Source: Candidatus Woesearchaeota archaeon
GTDB lineage: Archaea > Nanobdellota > Nanobdellia > SCGC-AAA011-G17 > GW2011-AR20
Assembly: GCA_018302885.1 (NCBI GenBank)
Contig: JAGVZC010000001.1
Location: 1-12,456, forward strand
DNA length: 12,456 nucleotides
Direction: 5' to 3'
The notes under the pieces are model-generated. The model did no database searches, was not told where the DNA came from, and saw nothing but the letters and a program-made list of their open reading frames with translations. The position numbers and the translations under genes are program-made. Shown piece after piece: positions 6,982 through 12,456 of this stretch (position 1 is the first letter of the stretch; each line of letters starts with the position of its first letter).

Positions 6982-7404
6982 TTATATAGGAATTATACTT
7001 TTTATCAAAGGTTCAACCAATGGCCAGTACAACGGAGCCAAAACAATCAAGACTGCAACTACAAGACCATGTGCCCATGTTTCCTTTAACCCCCTTGAAG
7101 ATCCAATGGTTGTCTTTACCACAGCAGACTGAGCATGGATTCTTATCAAGATTATCAAACCAATCAAACCCCTTATAACCCAAGCATTCGCCAAAATTGA
7201 ACTTGCATTGGCTAGGTTAGTTATCTCCAAAAAATAAGGAACATTAAATACTATCAGCAAAGCTATAAAGATTGTTGGAAAAATGCTTAATCCGTGGCTC
7301 AACCAGTGTGAACCCCTAAAATTTTCATCATGATGTATTAAAAACAACTCATACAATCCAATAATTGGGGTTAATACCAAAGCCGGAATAAATTCTAAAA
7401 CCAT
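6982..7404 (-). CDS. Four-helix membrane protein with interfacial histidines
   Basis: Family not recognised. The 140-residue integral membrane protein has about four hydrophobic segments (about 5-22, 40-58, 70-89 and 112-136). Six histidines lie at or near predicted membrane boundaries: H24 and H25 in 'LIHHDENF', H33 and H37 in 'SHWLSHG', H90 in 'IRIHAQ' and H112 in 'WAHG'. Together with nearby acidic residues (E19, D26, E27) they could bind a metal or haem or move protons, but no known family motif confirms it. The start is supported by a TATA-like element 26.5 bp upstream. It heads a two-gene unit with the 90-residue gene, 4 nt downstream. Confidence 0.7.
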   Translation of the reverse strand: MVLEFIPALVLTPIIGLYELFLIHHDENFRGSHWLSHGLSIFPTIFIALLIVFNVPYFLEITNLANASSILANAWVIRGLIGLIILIRIHAQSAVVKTTIGSSRGLKETWAHGLVVAVLIVLAPLYWPLVEPLIKSIIPI

Positions 7405-7422
7405 ATAATTAGTCCTATTTAG

Positions 7423-7433
7423 AAATATTTAAA
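7423..7433 (-). promoter_or_regulatory. TATA-like box of the four-helix membrane protein gene
   Basis: On the minus strand this reads TTTAAATATTT. Its TTTAAA core is centred 26.5 bp from the ATG at 7404, inside the 38-bp gap after the preceding minus-strand gene. It implies a separate leaderless transcript for the 7404-6705 pair. Confidence 0.5.
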
Positions 7434-7442
7434 GATTATGTT

Positions 7443-7814
7443 TTAATTATTTCTATTCTTTTCTCTAAACAAAAAACTTAATGGATTAAACGTTTTAGCT
7501 CCTTTGTTAGCATGATTTGTAACAACATTAATTTTTATGTTAATTAATTGTATTCCTTTTATCAAAACCCTAACCTGTTTTTTTATTTTTTCTGTCGGAT
7601 CATGCAAATTTGTTGATATCAATCCAATTATAGCATCATATTTATCTCTCTTTGATTTAACCATCTGATTCCTTAATGTTTTAATAATATCTTGTAAATA
7701 AATATAATCCCCTTCAAGATTTTTGTTAGTATCTTTCCATTTATTGCCTACAAAATTTTCTAACACCAAAAGAAACTCTTTTTCTAATTTTTCTAGATGC
7801 GTCATTTGCTCCAT
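7443..7814 (-). CDS. Small uncharacterised helical protein
   Basis: Family not recognised. The 123-residue protein looks soluble, basic and mostly helical. An acidic and hydrophobic N-terminal helix ('HLEKLEKEFLLVLENFVG') is followed by a Lys/Asn-rich stretch, a central helix with 'RNQMVKSKRDKYDAIIGL' and a more hydrophobic C-terminal part ('LIKGIQLINIKINVV'), then a basic tail. A membrane segment is unlikely. The ATG at 7812-7814 is preferred over an internal Met at residue 4 because it lies 28.5 bp from the central TATA palindrome. Codons are AT-rich like those of the small gene at 2528. It is separated by 38 bp from the next minus-strand gene, which has its own promoter-like element. Confidence 0.6.
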   Translation of the reverse strand: MEQMTHLEKLEKEFLLVLENFVGNKWKDTNKNLEGDYIYLQDIIKTLRNQMVKSKRDKYDAIIGLISTNLHDPTEKIKKQVRVLIKGIQLINIKINVVTNHANKGAKTFNPLSFLFREKNRNN

Positions 7815-7836
7815 CTTAAATACTCTTTATTTGGAT

Positions 7837-7848
7837 ATATTTAAATAT
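7837..7848. promoter_or_regulatory. Perfect 12-bp TATA palindrome between the genes at 7814 and 7870
   Basis: ATATTTAAATAT is its own reverse complement and is centred at 7842.5, at the midpoint of the 55-bp spacer: 28.5 bp from the minus-strand ATG and 27.5 bp from the plus-strand ATG. A single TBP site could direct transcription both ways. Confidence 0.6.
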
Positions 7849-7869
7849 TATGCATCTAAAGTATAAATT

Positions 7870-8466
7870 ATGAGAAGATGGCTTCATACTATTGAGGTTA
7901 TTGTTGACAAGGCTATTCCATACTTGATTTTGATTCTTCTATTTATTATAATTGGTGAATTCGCATTTCATAGCCTGATAGAGAAGTACAGATTATACGC
8001 CACCATTGCAGATTACATAATAATCGGATTTTTCGTTATTGATTTGATATTTAAATTTTACAGGGTAAGGAATGTGAAATTGTTTTTCAAAAAATACTGG
8101 CTTGAAGTAATTGCTGTATTCCCTTTTATTCTGGTATTCAGATTATTTGAAGAACTTGCAGTTATATTCAGGATTACCGGCCCATTGGAAGAAGGGCAGA
8201 AAGTTTTGCATGGCGTAACTGAAGTAACTAAAATAGGTGAAGAACAAAAAATTATAAGAGAGCTTCAGCAACTGGAAAAGGGCACACAAACCTTCAGGTC
8301 AATACAGGAAGGGACAAGATTGTCAAGGACAAGCATGTTCCTTAAATTTCTCAGGTTACCCAGGCTGGCAAGAGCAGTTCCAATTTATGAGAAACCAATC
8401 AAGAAAGAAATTAAAATCATAGAAAAAGAGATAAGCAAAGATTTAGGGCTTAAAAAAAGAAGATAA
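7870..8466 (+). CDS. Membrane protein resembling an ion-channel voltage-sensor domain, without a pore
   Basis: The 198-residue protein begins with a short amphipathic segment and a membrane helix (about 15-34). The next segment, 'IADYIIIGFFVIDLIFKFYR' (46-65), and then 'YWLEVIAVFPFILVFRLF' (76-93) resemble S2 and S3 of voltage-sensor domains in cation channels, where an S2 acidic residue and an S3 'D/E..V..P' pattern are usual; here D58, E79 and P85. A soluble helical stretch rich in Glu and Gln (about 105-150) follows, then an Arg-patterned helix 'FLRLPRLARAV' (160-170) that could be S4-like or cytoplasmic. There is no selectivity-filter motif (TVGYG-like) and no pore helix pair. The C-terminus is strongly basic (KKRR). 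Function unknown; the voltage-sensor resemblance is tentative. The 3' end overlaps fen1 by 24 bp. Confidence 0.7.
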   Translation: MRRWLHTIEVIVDKAIPYLILILLFIIIGEFAFHSLIEKYRLYATIADYIIIGFFVIDLIFKFYRVRNVKLFFKKYWLEVIAVFPFILVFRLFEELAVIFRITGPLEEGQKVLHGVTEVTKIGEEQKIIRELQQLEKGTQTFRSIQEGTRLSRTSMFLKFLRLPRLARAVPIYEKPIKKEIKIIEKEISKDLGLKKRR

Positions 8467-9456
8467 TCCCTTTTGTGATTTCTCTTTTTTTGTTAGCTTT
8501 TCAAGCATTTTATTAACTCTCTCCTCGCTAAAATCATGCCTGTCAACCAATATTTTTCTTATTTTCTCCTCATCAATATTTGACCATCTCAGCTGATAAT
8601 TTTTCATTATGGGCATTGACTTGAATGTTGCATATATTTTCTTCCAGTCAAAATCAGGCTTTAATTCATCAAATAATCTATCAAAATTTCTGTTCTCCTT
8701 TACCAATTTCAGTGCACTCTTTGGGCCAATTCCCTTTATTCCGCCAACATTGTAATCTGTTCCAATGAGAATTGCCAGTACAATCAACTGATCCTGTTTT
8801 ATATCCAATTCCTTAAGAACCTGCTTTAATTCTATCAACTCAGGATTTACATTAACATATGTGTTTCTTATTTTTCTTTTATTTGATAATGTTAAATTCC
8901 TTACAATCCTAGGTGCACTATACAACAAAGAATCATAATCTGATGATGCAACTGCATAAACATCCTCTTTTTCTGCCATAAATGAGCACTGTGCTTCCGC
9001 TTCTGATGGTGCCTGTATAACCGGCAGACCAAAAGCCTGAATTAATTCTTTTGCCTCATCACTCATTTCAAAGGATAATCTTACAGTCTGCTTTGAATAT
9101 TTTAACATTAATTCCTCATCACCTTCCTCCTTTGCTTTCTCCAACCTGCTTTCTGCAAGCCTTTTTCTGTGCTCTCTCTGCTCTTTTTCATGAATTTTTA
9201 ATGAAGGGGGTTTTCCGTCGAATACAAATGCAAGTTTTAACCCTCTTTCAATCAAATTAGGAATTCTTGTTGATATTCCCATAAGATGAGATGTAATTCT
9301 ATCATTAGAGTCCATCAAATGAGTTCCATCTGGCTGCCTTATAGATGAAAGAAACTGATAAAGCATCTGAGAAGCATCCACTGCAAGTTTTTTATTCCTC
9401 AAATCATCCAGAGAAATGTCCTTTTTCGGAATTATCTGAGTTATATTTAGTCCCAT
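8443..9456 (-). CDS. fen: Flap endonuclease 1
   Basis: Structure-specific nuclease that removes 5' flaps during Okazaki fragment maturation and repair. The start is set at the ATG giving 'MGLNITQIIPKKD', the family N-terminus whose Gly2 must be free. An in-frame ATG 18 nt upstream (9474) would extend it but fits neither the family nor the promoter spacing. The product is 337 residues, the normal length. Metal-binding carboxylates of both sites are present: D27, D80, E152, E154 ('APSEAEAQ'), D173, D175 ('SSDYDSLL') and D234 ('IGTDYN'). These are followed by the helix-hairpin-helix 'GGIKGIGPKSAL' (238-249). The C-terminus carries a textbook PCNA-interacting peptide, QKGLSSFF (328-335). It converges on the gene at 7870 with a 24-bp overlap and diverges from the nuclease-polB pair. 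Confidence 0.97.
   Translation of the reverse strand: MGLNITQIIPKKDISLDDLRNKKLAVDASQMLYQFLSSIRQPDGTHLMDSNDRITSHLMGISTRIPNLIERGLKLAFVFDGKPPSLKIHEKEQREHRKRLAESRLEKAKEEGDEELMLKYSKQTVRLSFEMSDEAKELIQAFGLPVIQAPSEAEAQCSFMAEKEDVYAVASSDYDSLLYSAPRIVRNLTLSNKRKIRNTYVNVNPELIELKQVLKELDIKQDQLIVLAILIGTDYNVGGIKGIGPKSALKLVKENRNFDRLFDELKPDFDWKKIYATFKSMPIMKNYQLRWSNIDEEKIRKILVDRHDFSEERVNKMLEKLTKKEKSQKGLSSFFKP
8485..8491 (+). terminator. T7 run, candidate terminator of the gene at 7870
   Basis: Seven T begin 19 nt after the stop at 8466, within the opposite-strand 3' end of fen1. Position and composition fit archaeal intrinsic termination. The same bases also encode Lys codons of FEN1, so this is only suggestive. 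Confidence 0.35.
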
Positions 9457-9477
9457 GGTGATTATAAAATACAATAA

Positions 9478-9490
9478 TATTTATATTTTA
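9478..9490. promoter_or_regulatory. Shared TATA-like element between fen1 and the nuclease-like gene
   Basis: TATTTATATTTTA is centred at about 9484.5, the midpoint of the 56-bp spacer and 28.5 bp from each ATG (9456 minus, 9513 plus). It links transcription of FEN1 with that of the nuclease-like gene and DNA polymerase. Confidence 0.6.
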
Positions 9491-9512
9491 CTTATTTTTA
9501 AATTTAACAAAT

Positions 9513-10154
9513 ATGGTGATTAAAAGAGTTTCTTTGATGCATAAAGGGGGATCATACCAATATAGATTGCATAATCAGAAATTAAATAAATTATCATTAG
9601 ATTATCCCGGTTTAATATGGTACCTAAACAAGGTTTTTGAAAAATGCCCTGATGATTATTTTTTGAAGGGGCCAAGAAGCTCTTCATTAAAATTCAAGCT
9701 AAACAATCTAAACATTCACCAAATAATTGGGCATGAAGTAAATAACTTATGCGAGATGGGATTAAAAATCAACGGAGAAAGATATCATACAAACCATTCC
9801 AAAGTTCAGGTGTTTATGCTTGAGAATGATGACAAGACAGTTTCTGTGGAAGTTCCAATATGGATCAAGAAGGATGAATTAAATAATTTTAATGGGATCT
9901 TTGATTCTGATGAGCCATTAACCGGGCATATAGATATCCTTAGGATAGAGGATGGAAAAATATGGGTATGGGATTACAAGCCAAAAGCATTTGATGAGAA
10001 ATATGCTGCAACGCAGGTTTTTTTCTATTCATTGATGCTAAGCAAAAGATCGGGAATTCCATTAAGCAGGTTCAGGTGCGGATATTTTGATGAAAGATAT
10101 GCTTTTATCTTCAAGCCTGAATTGAAAAATTTAATAAAAGAGTCTCTATTGTAA
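9513..10154 (+). CDS. PD-(D/E)XK superfamily protein, RecB/AddB/Cas4-like nuclease domain
   Basis: The 213-residue protein shows the ordered motifs of the RecB/AddB/Cas4 clade. They are motif I 'IIGHEV' (71-76, with H74), motif II 'TGHIDIL' (137-143, with D141), motif III 'VWDYKP' (152-157, giving D154-x-K156) and motif IV QxxxY (Q168, Y172) in the helix 'ATQVFFYSLML'. Together these form a complete predicted metal-dependent nuclease site on DNA ends or single strands. It has only three cysteines (C45, C80 and C189), not arranged like the Fe-S cluster of Cas4, and there is no CRISPR array or cas1 nearby, so Cas4 is not supported. It lies 5 nt before polB on the same strand and diverges from fen1, which suggests a job in replication or repair. 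The specific family is unknown to me; the superfamily assignment is fairly firm. Confidence 0.75.
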   Translation: MVIKRVSLMHKGGSYQYRLHNQKLNKLSLDYPGLIWYLNKVFEKCPDDYFLKGPRSSSLKFKLNNLNIHQIIGHEVNNLCEMGLKINGERYHTNHSKVQVFMLENDDKTVSVEVPIWIKKDELNNFNGIFDSDEPLTGHIDILRIEDGKIWVWDYKPKAFDEKYAATQVFFYSLMLSKRSGIPLSRFRCGYFDERYAFIFKPELKNLIKESLL

Positions 10155-10159
10155 TATAT

Positions 10160-12456
10160 ATGGTTAAGAAAGAGTTTTACCCTTTGGATTTTGATTATGA
10201 TAATGAAGGGAATATCCTGATTTTTGGAAAAACAACGAACAATGAAAGAATTGTTGTCAAGGATGATTCTGTAAACCCTTATTTTTATGTATTATCAAAC
10301 GGGAACAAATCAAAGGAGATAGAAAAGATAAGGATAAATGAAGAAAACAAGATTTACAAAGTTCTTAAAACAGAAATTGTCAATAAAAAATATCTTGACA
10401 AGGACATCAAAGCAACAAAGGTTTATGTTTCAAACCACAGGGATATTTCCCACATCAGAGAAAAGATAAAAGGCAGTGAAAAAGCTGAAACAGATATTAG
10501 GTTCATAAAAAGATATCTGACTGAAAAAAATATTGATCCTTTAATCTTAAGCGAGGTTGAAGGGGAGATTTTAGAGGATAATGAAGAGGGCATTCTGATT
10601 AAAGGGGAAGTAAAGCAAAAAAATTCAGAGTTTCTAAAAAATCCGAGAATACTTGCGTTTGACATTGAAGTTTACGGAGATTTTTCAGGACACCAAAAAC
10701 ACAAGCAGGATCCAATAATAATGATATCCTTCAGGGGGGAAGATTTTAACAAGGTAATAACATGGAAAAATGTCAAGACTTCTTATGTTGAAACTGTAAA
10801 GAATGAAAAAGAATTAATTGAAAGATTCGTTGAAGTCATAAAAGAATACAAGCCCGACTATATCACCGGCTATTTTACGGATGGCTTTGATTTCCCCTAC
10901 ATAAAATTAAGGGCTGATGAATTAGGCGTGAGACTAAATTTAGGAATTGATAATTCCAACTTGATTATAAAAAAAGAAAGAACTGGTTTTTCAAGCTGTA
11001 AGATAAAAGGCATTCCCCATCTTGACATGTACAGATTTATAAGCAGGATAATGGGTGGTGGATTAAGGATAGACACTTTTAATCTTAATACAGTTGCCAA
11101 GGAAATTCTTGGAGAGAAAAAATTAGATTTTGACTTGGGGGATATCAGTGATGTATGGGACAGCGGGGATATAAAAGAATTAGCTGAATATAACCTAAGG
11201 GATTCTGATCTGGCATATAAATTATGCAAGGAGTTATTGCCAAATTTGAATGAAATTTCTAAATTGGTTGGAATGCCAATTTATGAGGTATGCAGAACTA
11301 CTTATGGCAGCCTAGTTGAAAATTACCTTATAAAAAAAGCCAAAGATTTCAATGAAATAATCCCCAACAGGCCAAAATATGATGCAATAATGGAGAGAAA
11401 GAATGAAACTTACGAGGGTGCTTTTGTAATGGAGCCAAAGCCTGGATTTTATAAAGAAATTGTTGTTTTTGATTTCAAGAGTTTATATCCAAGCTTAATT
11501 GTAACAAAGAATATTTCTCCAAGCTCATTGAATAACAGGAGAGGAAACAAAACACCGGAAGTTGAAATAAAAGGAAAAAGGAAAAATTATTACTTTGACA
11601 CCAAAGAAGCATTTATTCCAAAAGTTGTAAAGGAATTAATATTAAAAAGAAATGAAATAAAGAAGCAGTTAAAAGAGAAAAAAGATTCTGCATTATCCGG
11701 AAGAAGTTATGCTTTGAAAACTGTTGCAAATTCCATTTATGGCTATCTTGGATTTTTCGGCAGCAGATATCATTCCATGGAGTGCGCAGCTTCAATTACA
11801 GCATGGGCAAGATATTACATTCAGGATGTCATCAAGAAAGCGCAGAAAGAAAAATTTGAAGTAATATTTTCAGATACAGACTCTATAGGGATATATATGA
11901 ATAAAAAAACAAGGAAAGAGGCTTTAAATTTTCTTGAAAAAATAAACGGTGGACTGCCTGGAATGATGGAGCTTGAATTGGAAAGTTTCTATGATTATGG
12001 GTTGTTTGTAAGCAAGAAAGGAAATTCTTCAGGAGCAAAGAAAAAATATGCCCTGATAAATTCAAAGGAAGAGATGAAAATAATAGGTTTTGAAACTGTG
12101 AGGGGGGACTGGAGCCTGATTGCAAGAGAAACACAAAAAAAAGTTATTGAGATTATTCTCAAGGAAAACTCATTTGAAAAAGCATTGAAATATGTAAGAA
12201 AGATTATAAAAGAATTAAATGAAGGAAAAGTTAACATGAAGAAATTAATAATAAGAAACCAGCTTAAGATGGATTTAGAAAGGTACAAGCAAATAGGACC
12301 TCACGTTGCTGTTGCAAGATTAATGAGAGAAAGGGGGGTCAATGTAAGGGAAGGCTCTGTAATAAACTATATCGTATGCTCTGGAAAAGGGATGATAAGA
12401 GACAGAGCAAAGATTCCAAAAGAAGCTAGAGATTATGACAAGGATTATTATATAAA
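10160..12456 (+). CDS. polB: Family B DNA polymerase, 3'-truncated by the window edge
   Basis: Replicative-type archaeal B-family DNA polymerase with 3'-5' exonuclease. The visible 765 residues reach the thumb region ('RDRAKIP' and 'DKDYYI' near the edge), so perhaps 50-70 residues are missing. Exonuclease motifs are Exo I 'AFDIEVYG' (D168, E170), Exo II 'GYFTDGFDFPY' (237-247, D244) and Exo III 'YNLRDSD' (Y344, D348). Polymerase motifs are A 'DFKSLYPS' (D438), B 'KTVANSIYG' (K520 to G528) and C 'FSDTDS' (D572, D574), followed by a 'KKKYAL' motif. All catalytic carboxylates are retained and no intein interrupts motifs A, B or C. The Exo II Asn of the common 'YNxxxFD' form is Phe here (F239). 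The ATG follows the nuclease-like gene's stop by 5 nt with no Shine-Dalgarno motif, so the two are probably one transcript. Confidence 0.97.
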   Translation, partial: MVKKEFYPLDFDYDNEGNILIFGKTTNNERIVVKDDSVNPYFYVLSNGNKSKEIEKIRINEENKIYKVLKTEIVNKKYLDKDIKATKVYVSNHRDISHIREKIKGSEKAETDIRFIKRYLTEKNIDPLILSEVEGEILEDNEEGILIKGEVKQKNSEFLKNPRILAFDIEVYGDFSGHQKHKQDPIIMISFRGEDFNKVITWKNVKTSYVETVKNEKELIERFVEVIKEYKPDYITGYFTDGFDFPYIKLRADELGVRLNLGIDNSNLIIKKERTGFSSCKIKGIPHLDMYRFISRIMGGGLRIDTFNLNTVAKEILGEKKLDFDLGDISDVWDSGDIKELAEYNLRDSDLAYKLCKELLPNLNEISKLVGMPIYEVCRTTYGSLVENYLIKKAKDFNEIIPNRPKYDAIMERKNETYEGAFVMEPKPGFYKEIVVFDFKSLYPSLIVTKNISPSSLNNRRGNKTPEVEIKGKRKNYYFDTKEAFIPKVVKELILKRNEIKKQLKEKKDSALSGRSYALKTVANSIYGYLGFFGSRYHSMECAASITAWARYYIQDVIKKAQKEKFEVIFSDTDSIGIYMNKKTRKEALNFLEKINGGLPGMMELELESFYDYGLFVSKKGNSSGAKKKYALINSKEEMKIIGFETVRGDWSLIARETQKKVIEIILKENSFEKALKYVRKIIKELNEGKVNMKKLIIRNQLKMDLERYKQIGPHVAVARLMRERGVNVREGSVINYIVCSGKGMIRDRAKIPKEARDYDKDYYI

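Noticed and set aside
6709..7089. Plus-strand open frame across the 90-residue and four-helix genes
   Set aside because: It crosses the junction of two minus-strand genes that have better starts, spacing and promoter; treated as a shadow.
9457..9474. Six-residue N-terminal extension of FEN1 from an upstream ATG
   Set aside because: FEN1 proteins begin MG(L/V); the downstream ATG gives this exactly and matches the TATA spacing of other genes here.
9513..10154. Possible Cas4 (CRISPR adaptation nuclease)
   Set aside because: The nuclease motifs fit the broader RecB/AddB/Cas4 clade, but the four-cysteine Fe-S arrangement is absent and there is no repeat array, cas1 or cas2 in the window.
11460..11890. 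Intein insertion in PolB motifs A, B or C
   Set aside because: All three motifs read through without interruption, so no intein is present in the visible part.
10423..12288. Several minus-strand open frames inside polB
   Set aside because: All lie within a continuous, motif-complete polymerase frame and have no supporting signals.

Overview
The window looks like a piece of a small, AT-rich, very compact archaeal chromosome. The information-processing proteins are archaeal in type: RFC large subunit, FEN1 ending in a PCNA-binding peptide, family B DNA polymerase, a HerA-like ATPase and a Trm5-type tRNA methyltransferase. TATA-like elements sit about 25-28 bp from start codons, which points to leaderless transcription. 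Protein style, short genes and tight packing fit a DPANN archaeon (Woesearchaeota/Pacearchaeota-like); that placement is inferred from style and not from a search. Fourteen genes occupy nearly everything. The longest gene-free stretch is about 56 bp, so there is no gene-free stretch over 300 bases to describe. I see no tRNA, rRNA, CRISPR array, insertion sequence or origin.

Layout. 1-1048: clamp-loader large subunit, cut at its 5' end by the window edge. 1040-2477 (minus): lemA-htpX membrane quality-control pair. 2528-2908: unrecognised small protein with strongly AT-biased codons. 2963-4812: HerA-like ATPase and RlmE-type rRNA 2'-O-methyltransferase, overlapping by ATGA. 4779-5510 (minus): Trm5-like methyltransferase, overlapping the end of rlmE. 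5560-6696: multi-pass membrane protein with a Gly/Ser/Pro-rich linker. 6705-7814 (minus): three unrecognised small genes, one a histidine-bearing membrane protein. 7870-8466: membrane protein resembling a pore-less voltage-sensor domain. 8443-9456 (minus): FEN1. 9513 to the end: a PD-(D/E)XK (RecB/AddB-like) nuclease-like gene, then the family B DNA polymerase, cut at its 3' end.

How it fits together. RFC-L, FEN1 and PolB are replisome components that work on PCNA: loading the clamp, processing flaps and synthesising DNA. The nuclease-like gene is directly ahead of polB, 5 nt away and on the same strand, so it may share a transcript and take part in replication or repair. RlmE-like and Trm5-like proteins modify rRNA and tRNA. 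LemA and HtpX belong to membrane protein maintenance. The middle section (5.5-8.5 kb) is mainly poorly characterised membrane and small proteins.

The clearest non-coding pattern is that all four divergent gene pairs are separated by only 49-56 bp. In each spacer a self-complementary TATA core lies within about 1 bp of the midpoint, 24.5-28.5 bp from both start codons. This suggests one symmetric TBP site serving two leaderless genes.
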